Of a DNA stretch of 64,000 nucleotides, positions 50,929 through 58,456 are shown piece after piece. The first letter of the stretch is position 1, and each line of letters opens with the position of its first letter. The stretch is from a virus, in IMG/VR virus record IMGVR_UViG_3300031857_000135, positions 1-64,000 of that record, one strand, 5' to 3'. The translations under genes and the position numbers were made by a program. Below the pieces are notes generated by a model, which worked only from the letters and a program-made list of their open reading frames with translations, searched no databases and was not told the origin of the DNA.

Positions 50929-51891
50929 CTATGCTATAGCGCCTTTTGAAAAGTCAATCACAATCGACTTGATTGTGACTTCGTAGTGGTTTGCAAGAGT
51001 TTGAGTATTAGTAGTCGCCTCTACAGACACCTGCAGATGATCATTGGTTTCTGCCACATTTGAAGCAACCATACCTGAGCCGAGTGAGAGCGGGGAGTGC
51101 GTAAGCGTATCAAATTTTCTAATAGCGCTCATTGCGGGAGGAGCACCCCCGCTTAGCACCTGCAGGCATGTTCCTCGAACTATGATATTTCTATTCGTGG
51201 CAAGGCCCCCGCCTGTATTAGCTATATGAATTGTTGCCTGGATGTGGATCTCACTGTTGTTGGAGTCTGGTCCAGCCAAACTCCCAGAACAGAAGGTTGC
51301 TCCGGGTAGCCCACCCGAGGGCTTCAGGTTGAAAGCAATCCCGAAATTATCTCCAAGCGCAGGAGTACCAATGCGATTGACAATCGCAGCGATGCTGACA
51401 TGAACTCTAGTGCCCACAGCCATCGGAATCTGCTGAGCAGTGCCGACATTGACCGCCCAGGCTCCCTCGAGGCTGATTGCGGTCAGCTCAGACTCGCTGT
51501 GGCTCCCGACCATGACAGAGCCGGTAGTGTCACCGCCTCCGCCCATGTCGACCACCAGATCTCCTTCGATCGAGACAGCGCCAGTCAGATCAAGTGTCGG
51601 CTCTGCCTCTACGGCTGCGACTGGATCTTCTGCTTCAGTCTCTACGAACAGCGCGTGCCATCTTCCAGCGCTCGAGTTGTAGGTAGGCTCAATGACTGTC
51701 TCATCATCGTCCGTCTCTGAGTTCCCATAGACAAAGGAGAACAGACGGTTGATGTCCTTCACGAGGATCAGCTGCCCGTCTTCTGTATCTGTAACGGGAA
51801 GCAAGCGGAGCGTTGCAATGTCTGCAACAGGATCCTGGAGTAGATCTCCAGTCACAATTCCACTTCTACGGCGAAAAATTCTGCGGCTCAT
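50929..51891 (-). CDS. Beta-rich tail or surface protein candidate
   Basis: 320 residues, with an ATGA overlap with the gene before it (51888-52256). The first ~60 residues look like a short adaptor (DPVADIATLRLLPVTDTEDGQLILVKDINRLFSFVYGN), a form common at the start of phage tail-fibre or particle-surface proteins. A Gly-rich strand region follows (GDLVVDMGGGGDTTGSVMVG), then a ~170-residue beta-sandwich-like C-terminus. A tail-fibre, tip or capsid-fibre role is likely on composition; receptor specificity cannot be read. Confidence 0.5.
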   Translation of the reverse strand: MSRRIFRRRSGIVTGDLLQDPVADIATLRLLPVTDTEDGQLILVKDINRLFSFVYGNSETDDDETVIEPTYNSSAGRWHALFVETEAEDPVAAVEAEPTLDLTGAVSIEGDLVVDMGGGGDTTGSVMVGSHSESELTAISLEGAWAVNVGTAQQIPMAVGTRVHVSIAAIVNRIGTPALGDNFGIAFNLKPSGGLPGATFCSGSLAGPDSNNSEIHIQATIHIANTGGGLATNRNIIVRGTCLQVLSGGAPPAMSAIRKFDTLTHSPLSLGSGMVASNVAETNDHLQVSVEATTNTQTLANHYEVTIKSIVIDFSKGAIA

Positions 51892-52256
51892 ACCGGCACC
51901 ACCAAGCCCACCCAGGCGTCAAGAACGGGAGAAGTTCCCGAGACAGCTGTGACCTGCAAGTATATCTGGCTTAGCCCCTGAACCTCAATGGTTGCTATAT
52001 CTGAGGCATTTACATTCATAGCCTCTCCCTGATGCCACATCCCGCTGATGGGTGAGTACCACCAGACCTGAACTGTAAAGACTGGATCGGTGCCCGCTAC
52101 CTTGAAGAGCAGGTGAATGAACTCATTTCTCTGCAGCGCGATCCCATCTCCGATGGAGGACGGAGCTGCTGTGGTAGCCGTGACTCCCGCTAAGATTCTA
52201 CGGCTATTTGCGGATGTTCCGGAGATTGCTGACCGGACGACGACCTTCTTGGACAT
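51888..52256 (-). CDS. Small beta-sandwich virion accessory candidate
   Basis: 122 residues from the ATG at 52256 with GAGG 6 bases upstream, first gene of a four-gene minus-strand run. Mainly strands with aromatic-rich turns (FTVQVWWYSPISGMWHQGEAMNVNASDIATIEVQGLSQIYLQVTAVSG). It resembles in style the protein at 19974, though not clearly homologous. Probable surface accessory of head or tail, paired with the 320-residue protein downstream. Confidence 0.45.
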   Translation of the reverse strand: MSKKVVVRSAISGTSANSRRILAGVTATTAAPSSIGDGIALQRNEFIHLLFKVAGTDPVFTVQVWWYSPISGMWHQGEAMNVNASDIATIEVQGLSQIYLQVTAVSGTSPVLDAWVGLVVPV

Positions 52257-52325
52257 GTGAACCTCGTTGAACGGCATGACTATAACACCCAGTCATGGCG
52301 TTATACGAGTCCTGCCGATGTGGAA

Positions 52326-52369
52326 GAACTGGAAATATCACTTCCAGAGGAAGTGACTTCTTCCAGTTC
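52326..52369. promoter_or_regulatory. Long two-part hairpin in the divergent region
   Basis: GAACTGGAA (52326-52334) pairs with TTCCAGTTC (52361-52369), enclosing TCACTTCC-AGA-GGAAGTGA (52338-52356). Together 17 bp with small internal loops. It lies between the divergent starts at 52256 and 52475, upstream of a sigma70-like promoter. It could be an operator, a terminator or part of a short RNA; no T-run follows on either side. Confidence 0.6.
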
Positions 52370-52402
52370 GAAACCTCAGACTCGCGAGTTTACCCCTGAG
52401 AT

Positions 52403-52431
52403 TTGACAAGGAAGCCTTGGGGATCTAAGAT
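52403..52431 (+). promoter_or_regulatory. Strong sigma70-like promoter
   Basis: A consensus -35 (TTGACA, 52403-52408), exactly 17 bases, then TAAGAT (52426-52431). A leader of about 40 bases would reach the GGAG site and ATG of the gene at 52475. This is the best host-type promoter in the window. Confidence 0.8.
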
Positions 52432-52474
52432 AACCCTACATCCACGTTGGGTGGTTTTTCCAAACGGAGTTTTT

Positions 52475-52777
52475 ATGTCCCTTCGACACAGAACCAACGC
52501 CGCTGAGACCGTCCTTCTTCTGTCATCACTTCTGCGTACGCAGGTCGGAGATGACAACAACCCATCCCCGCTACTGCTTCAGCTTATGAAGCAGGGGAAG
52601 TCCCCGGAGGAGATCGAGCTGTCGCAAGACATCGCTCTCCTCGCAGCAGACATCATGGATGCGCTTGGAGAGGCGTCAGCTAAAAATGAGATGAAGAAGG
52701 TAGGCCCGAAGATTCTTGGGCTTCTACTCTTCGCTATTCCAGAGCTTCAAGAAGATATCGATGCGCTAAAACGCTGA
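52475..52777 (+). CDS. Small helical hypothetical protein under its own promoter
   Basis: 100 residues from ATG 52475 (GGAG 7 bases upstream). Mostly helical and amphipathic (RTNAAETVLLLSSLLRTQVGDDN...SPEEIELSQDIALLAADIMDALGEAS...GPKILGLLLFAIPELQEDIDALK). A lone plus-strand gene between minus-strand runs, with a consensus promoter, so it is probably expressed early by the host polymerase. No family is recognised; a host-takeover or regulatory role is a guess. It converges on the gene ending at 52766 with a 12 bp overlap. Confidence 0.55.
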   Translation: MSLRHRTNAAETVLLLSSLLRTQVGDDNNPSPLLLQLMKQGKSPEEIELSQDIALLAADIMDALGEASAKNEMKKVGPKILGLLLFAIPELQEDIDALKR

Positions 52778-53329
52778 CATTGCGTAGTCAACGGCCCTGC
52801 TGGCAAGCGGTCCTTGAGGGTCGAGCGGGTTCATTGTCGGCAATGGACTCGCTCCTCCCTCAAAGGTAGCTGCATTAGCTACACGCTTTCTAAGACCCAT
52901 CTTTTGAAGAAGTGCCTTTGCCGCATCCGCCTTGGCAGTCGTAAGTGCATAGGCAGGACCCATTACCTGAGCCCCTTCATTCATACTTTGAATCGTCGGG
53001 GCGGCTCCGGCTGCCATCTCTTGCAGCCTTCCGCCAGCCCGGCCAAGTGCCTGCATCGTCCGATTCGGGCTCTGCATGGCCTTCAACGCACTACCAGGCG
53101 TTAGTACTGCCTCCTTTTCCATCTCATCCCGGAAGAAATACAGAACTTCCGGGCTTAGGATCGAGGCTGTCTTTCGCATCTGGGCCTTAGCCTTCGTAAT
53201 CTTACCATTCTTGGTACGAATTTTTTCTGTTAAAGAGACACCATCGACCCGAGCTTCACGATCTAACGATCCGCGGGTCTTTCCATTTACAGAGGACATT
53301 GACGAGGAGATAGACTCAGAGCGGTACAT
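52766..53329 (-). CDS. Virion-like protein with FFxDExxKxA tag
   Basis: 187 residues (GGAG 6 bases before the ATG). The first ~50 residues are basic and polar. Then come KTASILSPEVLYFFRDEMEKEAVLTPG, two K-x-A motifs bracketing the FF-x-DE element seen in the proteins at 29643 and 43016. The rest is Ala/Met/Gln-rich helices (NRTMQALGRAGGRLQEMAAGAAP) and ends with an acidic/Pro loop. It looks like a processed structural protein on the strand otherwise used for metabolism genes. Confidence 0.5.
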   Translation of the reverse strand: MYRSESISSSMSSVNGKTRGSLDREARVDGVSLTEKIRTKNGKITKAKAQMRKTASILSPEVLYFFRDEMEKEAVLTPGSALKAMQSPNRTMQALGRAGGRLQEMAAGAAPTIQSMNEGAQVMGPAYALTTAKADAAKALLQKMGLRKRVANAATFEGGASPLPTMNPLDPQGPLASRAVDYAMSAF

Positions 53330-53343
53330 GAAAAGCTCCAGCT

Positions 53344-53363
53344 AAAGAAGGGCCCGAAGGCCC
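53344..53363 (-). terminator. TTCG-loop terminator after the topoisomerase gene
   Basis: On the minus strand: GGGCC-TTCG-GGCCC then TTCTTT, starting 5 bp after the stop at 53369. It also lies just before the ribosome site of the gene starting at 53329. Confidence 0.85.
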
Positions 53364-53368
53364 GGTAT

Positions 53369-55258
53369 CTACACACTAACAGAAACTTGTGTGTCCTGCA
53401 GCATGTCCATAAGGAGGTTAAAGCGGATCTCCGCACTCTTACCCATCAATCCACTAATGGTGTCTTCTGTAATATCCACATCCTCCGCTGCAATCTGCAC
53501 CCGTTCCAGCCCACGAGTCTTAGGATCCATTGCAGTTTGCCACAGCATGGCAGGTGGCATCTCTCCCAGACCCTTGAATCGAGTGACCTCTGGATTCGAC
53601 TTCGGGTACTTCTCGAGCAGTGCGTTCAGCGCCTTGTCATCCTTTACCCAGAAGGACTTCTTCCCGATATCTACGCGGAACAGCGGGGGAACTGCCAAGT
53701 AGATCCGCCCATCCATGATCAGCTCCGGTAGGAAGCGGAAGAAGAACGTGAGGGCAAGAACCGCGATGTGGTCGCCATCGCTATCGGCGTCCATCAGGAG
53801 GATGACCTTTCCATACCGCAATTTTCGGAGATCAAATGTCTGACCAATCCCGCATCCCAGCGCCTCTACGATGTTTCGAAGCTCTTCGTTCTGAAGTGCC
53901 TTCGCCAGCGTGATGCTCGCTGAGTTGAGGATCTTGCCTCGAAGCGGAAGGATCGCCTGAGTCTCCCGGTCACGCGCCTGCTTGGCAGAGCCTCCGGCAC
54001 TATCCCCTTCCACAAGGAACAGCTCCGTGGCCTCCCTGCTGTTGGAGCTGCAGTCTGCCAGCTTGCCCGGTAGGCGCAGCCGACTGACTGGAGTTGCCCG
54101 TGTCACTGCATCACTTGCTGCGCGAGCTGCGGCTCGAGCCTGTGCGGCTCGCACGATTCTCTTTGCCAGCGCAGTGCTCTGGCTGGGGTTCTTCCTAAGC
54201 CAGTCCCTAACTGGACCCTTCAATGCAGCTTCAACACTCCTCGTAACCTCTGGATTATTCAGCCTGTCCTTGGTCTGGCCCTGAAACTGCGGGTTTTCCA
54301 CGAAGACGCTGATAAGAGTAATCAGTCCTTCGCGAATATCTGCGGGCGTGATCTTTAGCCTCTTCGGAACTGCTTCGTGATCCTCGAGGAAGTCCTTGAC
54401 CGCTGAGATGATCGCCGAATCCGTACCCTTCTCGTGTGTTCCGCCATCTCGTGTGGGAATCGCATTGGCGAAGGACTTGGTGACCGTAGTAGTCCCCTCC
54501 GTCCACATCAGCGCCACTTGGACTCGAGGTTCGTCACTGATCAGAACGAATGGGAAGTCCGTTATTGGCCTATCGCCATTCTGGATTATCTCGGCCAGAT
54601 AATCAGCAAGACCCCCATTGAATTTGTAAACCTCTTCCCCATCTTCCGAAGTGAAGGTGAACTGCACTCCTGGGTTGAGGTAGGCGCGAACCTTCAGTCG
54701 CTCTCTCACTATGTCGGGCTTGAATCTAAATCCATCCCCGAAAATATCAGGATCAGGGCGGAAGCTGACGGTCGTACCTCGAGTCCCCTTAGAGGGTGAC
54801 AGCGCAAGCTTGCCAACAGGGGAACCGCGAGAGAACTCCCGCACGGCCTCCTTTCCATCACGGCGGGAGGTGACACACAGGAACTCGGACAGTGCGTTGA
54901 CCACGCTACTCCCGACTCCGTGCAGGCCTCCCGCGTTCTTGTAAGCGCCGTCTCCGAACTTCCCACCAGCATGAAGGGTGGTGAAGATCACATCAAGTGC
55001 AGAGGTCTTTGTCTTTGGGTGGATATCGAAGGGGATCCCTCTTCCATCATCGATGACCTCAGCAAAGTCCTCTTCGATCGATACCGAGATGTTCCTTGCG
55101 TGGCCGTTAATGGCTTCATCTACACTGTTGTCGACGATTTCCCACAGCAGATGATGGAAGCCCGCCTCGTCAGTTCCTCCAATGTACATTGCTGCTCGGC
55201 AACGCACGTTCTCAGGAAACTCAAGGATTGAAATTGATTCTGCGTTGTAATCAGCCAT
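53369..55258 (-). CDS. Type IIA DNA topoisomerase, ATPase/TOPRIM subunit (GyrB/ParE-like)
   Basis: 629 residues from the ATG at 55258, which overlaps the stop of the HNH gene; longer readings would extend inside that gene. GHKL ATPase motifs: EIVDNSVDEA at 40-49, DDGRGIP at 70-76, GLHGVGSSVVNALS at 111-124. The TOPRIM domain has EGDSAGGS at 417-424 and DADSDGDH at 490-497, and the C-terminus ends in RFKGLGEM...-type sequence. This subunit binds ATP and holds the metal for DNA cleavage but needs a GyrA/ParC partner, which is not in the window. A TTCG terminator follows. Confidence 0.9.
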   Translation of the reverse strand: MADYNAESISILEFPENVRCRAAMYIGGTDEAGFHHLLWEIVDNSVDEAINGHARNISVSIEEDFAEVIDDGRGIPFDIHPKTKTSALDVIFTTLHAGGKFGDGAYKNAGGLHGVGSSVVNALSEFLCVTSRRDGKEAVREFSRGSPVGKLALSPSKGTRGTTVSFRPDPDIFGDGFRFKPDIVRERLKVRAYLNPGVQFTFTSEDGEEVYKFNGGLADYLAEIIQNGDRPITDFPFVLISDEPRVQVALMWTEGTTTVTKSFANAIPTRDGGTHEKGTDSAIISAVKDFLEDHEAVPKRLKITPADIREGLITLISVFVENPQFQGQTKDRLNNPEVTRSVEAALKGPVRDWLRKNPSQSTALAKRIVRAAQARAAARAASDAVTRATPVSRLRLPGKLADCSSNSREATELFLVEGDSAGGSAKQARDRETQAILPLRGKILNSASITLAKALQNEELRNIVEALGCGIGQTFDLRKLRYGKVILLMDADSDGDHIAVLALTFFFRFLPELIMDGRIYLAVPPLFRVDIGKKSFWVKDDKALNALLEKYPKSNPEVTRFKGLGEMPPAMLWQTAMDPKTRGLERVQIAAEDVDITEDTISGLMGKSAEIRFNLLMDMLQDTQVSVSV

Positions 55259-55787
55259 CGACAAACTCGTTGTAGAGGTGCTTCCATCGCTCTCTTCGAA
55301 GAATTCGATGAATCTGTCTCGGTTGTACGCCAAATCGGACAGCCAACACCCGCGCAGGTACCGAGTCCCCTTGAGACAGGATCTCGCGAACCTGCTCAGC
55401 CGTGAGTTTAGAGTTTGGAACCCGTTCCCCTCGAGCGTGGCGATCCTTCTTTCGCATATCGGCCAAGTTCTCAGCCTGAGTCCCGACTGACAGATGAGCT
55501 GGATTGCAGCACGCGGGATTATCACACGAGTGCATGATTACTCCGTCGCTCGGAGCGGTCAGTCCACAAGCATGGGCCGCCGCTACTTGATGCGCGTAAA
55601 ATACCTGGCTGCGGTCAGCGCCTCTAACCCAAAGAGAGAAAGAGCCATAACCATTTCGCTTATTTGTGTGTCCGATATACACCTGGCAGCCATCTTTTTC
55701 TTCCAGAGATGAAGCCACCTTAGATAGAGCTCGACCCCACAAAGTAGGGTCGAGCTCTAGTGACTCCAGCATTCTTTTACTTGCCAT
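55251..55787 (-). CDS. HNH homing-type endonuclease
   Basis: 178 residues from the ATG at 55787 (GTG at 55793 is also possible). The HNH nuclease core is HSCDNPACCNPAHLSVGTQAEN (about 89-110), with paired cysteines binding zinc. The C-terminal ~45 residues are a helix-turn-helix of the kind fused to phage homing enzymes (KLTAEQVREILSQGDSVPARVLAVRFGVQPRQIHRILRRERW). Its stop overlaps the topoisomerase start by 8 bp, so it is a free-standing enzyme inserted next to that gene. A strong hairpin lies inside its first codons. Confidence 0.85.
   Translation of the reverse strand: MASKRMLESLELDPTLWGRALSKVASSLEEKDGCQVYIGHTNKRNGYGSFSLWVRGADRSQVFYAHQVAAAHACGLTAPSDGVIMHSCDNPACCNPAHLSVGTQAENLADMRKKDRHARGERVPNSKLTAEQVREILSQGDSVPARVLAVRFGVQPRQIHRILRRERWKHLYNEFVDG
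55725..55759 (-). promoter_or_regulatory. 13 bp perfect hairpin within the start of the HNH gene
   Basis: TAGAGCTCGACCC and its exact complement flank a 9-base loop, 28 bases into the HNH coding region. Known homing endonuclease genes in T4 carry hairpins that hide their start until late transcription. Here the hairpin is downstream of the ATG, so it could slow initiation, stop transcription from the gene upstream, or be part of the protein code by chance. Confidence 0.6.
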
Positions 55788-56775
55788 CTTCACTCTTCTT
55801 GTCTTTCTTCGAGAGATGATCTCCTGAAAACATATCCTGCATAATCACGGGGTTACAAAGCTGTGTTCGCTCGGGATGTAGAGTTCGTATTTGCTCGAGA
55901 AGTCTTGCGTTAGGTTGGTCCGAGAGAATCCGCAATCCTACAATGTTCGGATGTGAGAGAGTTATCTTGTGAAAAGTCTTAAAGAAACTCGCCTCTGGCG
56001 AGTAGTCAGATACCTCCCTCCACCCACGCTCAAATGCGATTTCGGACGTTGCATCAAACCAGTTAGAGTCAATATAGTTAAACTTATCCTCGGGACCTTT
56101 ACCCTTCCAACTCAGAAACACCTGTTCTGAAACCATCGGGTCCGGAATATCACCAGTTGGATACGGAGCGAGAATCTCAGCATCAACCCCAGCCTTCATT
56201 TTTTTGTAGAACTCAAGCGCATACTTCTCTTCGCACTCTGTTTGCTTTTTATTGCATTCGTCCGAGAAGATGTCCTGACAATGTTTCCTCATTTGTGTTG
56301 CTTTGCATGCATGTCTTCGAAATGAGGCTATGACCTCAACGACCACTCCAGAGCAAGTAATTGCATGAGCATCTAGATACCAAGGAGTTGAAGGACACTC
56401 CCAGCCACTGGGACCGAAGTACTGGTCCTGTTTACATCCACGCTCAATCAACGAGTTTTCAGACTCGTTGAGGCAGTACCCTGCCATGCAATCGTATGTC
56501 TTGTCGTCCGATTCTAATTCTTTATCGTTACCGAGTTCTATTACCCTATAATAAGCCTGTGTATACACTTCTTTTGTGCCCCATCCGACTACCACACCTA
56601 TCGATAGAACTATAGGTATCAGATCTATATGGGACGGGTTTTTTGAAAGTGCTGACCGGAGAGACATCATTTTTCCTTTTGTGGTAGAGAGATTGTTGTC
56701 GTCATTCACTGGTCCCTCTTGGGCGTTTACGTACCGCTTCCAATCCCTCCAGAACTGTGATGCTGGAGGCATCAT
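55777..56775 (-). CDS. Single-pass membrane protein with Cys-rich external domain
   Basis: 332 residues. The N-terminal ~48 residues are polar. A hydrophobic segment at about 50-70 (HIDLIPIVLSIGVVVGWGTKE) is followed by ~260 residues with about ten cysteines (YDCMAGYC, GCKQ, WECP, ITCSG, HACKA, KHCQD, DECNK, TECEE, QLCN). A type II membrane protein with a disulfide-rich periplasmic domain fits best. Such phage proteins can block superinfection or remodel the envelope, but no family is recognised. It lies between small zinc-finger genes and the HNH gene. Confidence 0.55.
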   Translation of the reverse strand: MMPPASQFWRDWKRYVNAQEGPVNDDNNLSTTKGKMMSLRSALSKNPSHIDLIPIVLSIGVVVGWGTKEVYTQAYYRVIELGNDKELESDDKTYDCMAGYCLNESENSLIERGCKQDQYFGPSGWECPSTPWYLDAHAITCSGVVVEVIASFRRHACKATQMRKHCQDIFSDECNKKQTECEEKYALEFYKKMKAGVDAEILAPYPTGDIPDPMVSEQVFLSWKGKGPEDKFNYIDSNWFDATSEIAFERGWREVSDYSPEASFFKTFHKITLSHPNIVGLRILSDQPNARLLEQIRTLHPERTQLCNPVIMQDMFSGDHLSKKDKKSEDGK

Positions 56776-56777
56776 AG

Positions 56778-56921
56778 TTAGACATAGTAGATTTCTCCAT
56801 CTTCCATAAACGCACCCATGAGACCGGACGAGACAGTCTCAACTACCGCCTCTATGTAAGCAGCGTCTTCTCCAATATGCGTCAGTTCAACCCGCAGCTC
56901 TTCAGGGGTTAGACGCCTCAC
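56778..56921 (-). CDS. 47-residue acidic protein
   Basis: The GTG start overlaps the previous stop (GTGA), and the stop lies 2 bp before the next ATG, which is a tight fit typical of real genes in this operon. The peptide is acidic and helical (RRLTPEELRVELTHIGEDAAYIEAVVETVSSG...). No family is recognised. Confidence 0.55.
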   Translation of the reverse strand: MRRLTPEELRVELTHIGEDAAYIEAVVETVSSGLMGAFMEDGEIYYV

Positions 56922-57136
56922 GAGACACGCCCATCCTTACCAGGCCATCCGATCCCCTTGAAGTTGTAGTCTCCGCGGGAACATGCCTCGGTATCTGCGT
57001 CGATTGCCTTCTGAAGATCAGGATGAACTTCTTCTACAGCCATGCAATTCCTGCAGATCTCATCCCGATTGAACCAGGACATGCGGTATACGCCCATTGG
57101 GCCGCCGCAGCGATCACACTTTAAATGCTTTCCCAT
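56918..57136 (-). CDS. Small zinc-ribbon protein
   Basis: 72 residues. The N-terminal ~35 residues form a Cys4 ribbon (KCDRCGGPMGVYRMSWFNRDEICRNC), then a short acidic C-terminal tail. Such small ribbons often bind nucleic acids or contact polymerases, but the partner is unknown. It overlaps its upstream neighbour by 16 bp and its downstream neighbour by 4 bp. Confidence 0.6.
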   Translation of the reverse strand: MGKHLKCDRCGGPMGVYRMSWFNRDEICRNCMAVEEVHPDLQKAIDADTEACSRGDYNFKGIGWPGKDGRVS

Positions 57137-57444
57137 GGTATTTCATTCCTGTCGAGAAGGAGTCGTAGTCTGTCTATTTCCAGTTCGTTCTCATCCACAG
57201 TAGCTTTCATATCTTTTGCCTTCTTCGCAGCCTCCTGGATATTGTCTACTTCCAGTTCCTCTAGGATGTAGTGGAAGTTATCTACATCACTTTCGTATTG
57301 TTCAAACTCTTGGCAGAGTTTCATAAGTTCCGTTGTTGGCAGATCTTGAGTCTCTGCCCACCACAGAAGAGCATTCAGAAGCTGGGTAGCCCTGTCTGCC
57401 CGTAGTGTTCTTATGGCCTCTTCCAGCGCTTTTTCAAAATCCAT
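57121..57444 (-). CDS. Coiled-coil hypothetical protein
   Basis: 107 residues from the ATG at 57444, 1 bp overlap with the previous stop (TGATG), GGAG 6 bases upstream. All-helical and acidic (FEKALEEAIRTLRADRATQLLNALLWWAETQDL...LEVDNIQEAAKKAKDMKATVDENELEIDRLRLLL). It is probably an oligomeric small protein. Not recognised. Confidence 0.5.
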   Translation of the reverse strand: MDFEKALEEAIRTLRADRATQLLNALLWWAETQDLPTTELMKLCQEFEQYESDVDNFHYILEELEVDNIQEAAKKAKDMKATVDENELEIDRLRLLLDRNEIPWESI

Positions 57445-58001
57445 CACGAACTCCGCGGCTCTAACGGCATTAGTTGAAGCGTGACCTCCATGGGAGGCGA
57501 CGCATCTTCCAATCTAACATGGAAGCATATGGGTGAGCGCGGGGCTTCGTGCGTAATGCTGACTCGAACTTCAGGGTCAAGGTCAAGCGCGGATAGAATC
57601 TCTGCAGCCATGAGCAACGAGCTCGGGCTTACACAACTATCCTCGATCGTCAGTATTCCGATTGGGGGCTCTCGTACTGCATTAGCCTTATTCAACACTT
57701 CTTGAATATCGGGCCAGTTTGCCGGCATCACTGAGAGTTTGATATCTTTTGTGGCAATTTTCCCATCGATGAGCTTCTTAATATCTTCGTAGCTGATATG
57801 CCCATCTAGAGATTTCTTCTCTAGTTTCTTATCATCATAGATGATCTGTAAGGATGCAAAACGATTAGCGGCCTCAATATAAACTACGGTATCTCCCTCA
57901 TCTGTTGCAAGCCTAAGTCCTGGGTGCAAGTTCACGGTCTGTTTGGGAAGGATGTGACTTTGTAGCCTATACACAGCTTTAGCGATTGCTTTAGGGATCA
58001 T
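57444..58001 (-). CDS. Hypothetical protein
   Basis: 185 residues from the ATG at 58001, which has a perfect AGGAGGC site; the longer frame up to 58175 lacks such a signal and is rejected. The N-terminal half reads as alpha/beta (AVYRLQSHILPKQTVNLHPGLRLATDEGDTVVYIEAANRFASLQIIYDD). The C-terminal half is strands and ends in a Pro-rich tail. First gene of the minus-strand operon running to 53369. No family is recognised. Confidence 0.55.
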   Translation of the reverse strand: MIPKAIAKAVYRLQSHILPKQTVNLHPGLRLATDEGDTVVYIEAANRFASLQIIYDDKKLEKKSLDGHISYEDIKKLIDGKIATKDIKLSVMPANWPDIQEVLNKANAVREPPIGILTIEDSCVSPSSLLMAAEILSALDLDPEVRVSITHEAPRSPICFHVRLEDASPPMEVTLQLMPLEPRSS

Positions 58002-58159
58002 AATGCCTCCTTGGGCTATGGTTCTTATTGCTGTATTTGTGGAATCTTTCACAAACAGCCATCGATCGCTATTCTGGGAGAATGGACGCTGATCACTCTT
58101 CGAAGTAGGCTTCTCGTGTCCCAAAAAGGACCAGCATGGTCCGAACTCTGGAGATTGAG

Positions 58160-58456
58160 ATGGACGAGAAGTCACCTGAGACTCCTGTTCTGGTTGAGGC
58201 CCCTGCTACGGAGGTTCCTCCTGGTGAGGTTCCTGCTACTGAGCCCGCGCCTGCGGATCCTATGGAGGCCGTAAAGTCAATTGCCATTGAGGTTCCGCAG
58301 GGTGAGGTTCCTCCTGGAGAGCCGACTGCCACTGTTGCAGTCTCTACTGAAGATGGATCCCCTCTTTTCGCCGTAGAGTTCTACGCCGGGAGCGCTGCTT
58401 TGCTAATCGCCATCATTCTTGCTGGTGTGTTTAAGCTAAAGACTAAGATTCAGTAA
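58160..58456 (+). CDS. Pro/Glu-rich protein with C-terminal membrane segment
   Basis: 98 residues from ATG 58160 (GGAG 7 bases upstream); ATG 58136 adds 8 residues and also has a fair site. The first ~70 residues are a repetitive Pro/Glu/Ala/Val chain (VPPGEVPATEPAP...VPQGEVPPGEPTATV), extended and likely to span a distance. One hydrophobic helix lies near the end (FYAGSAALLIAIILAGVFKLKTKI). This could be a spanin-like, holin-like or anchor protein. It is a lone plus-strand gene closed by a bidirectional terminator. Confidence 0.5.
   Translation: MDEKSPETPVLVEAPATEVPPGEVPATEPAPADPMEAVKSIAIEVPQGEVPPGEPTATVAVSTEDGSPLFAVEFYAGSAALLIAIILAGVFKLKTKIQ

Noticed and set aside
55259-55525. N-terminal extension of the topoisomerase gene
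   Set aside because: It lies inside the HNH gene in another frame, and the GyrB-family N-terminus begins at the ATG at 55258.
58002-58175. N-terminal extension of the gene at 57444-58001
   Set aside because: The ATG at 58001 has a perfect AGGAGGC site; the extension is polar, lacks a start signal and lies in the divergent promoter gap.
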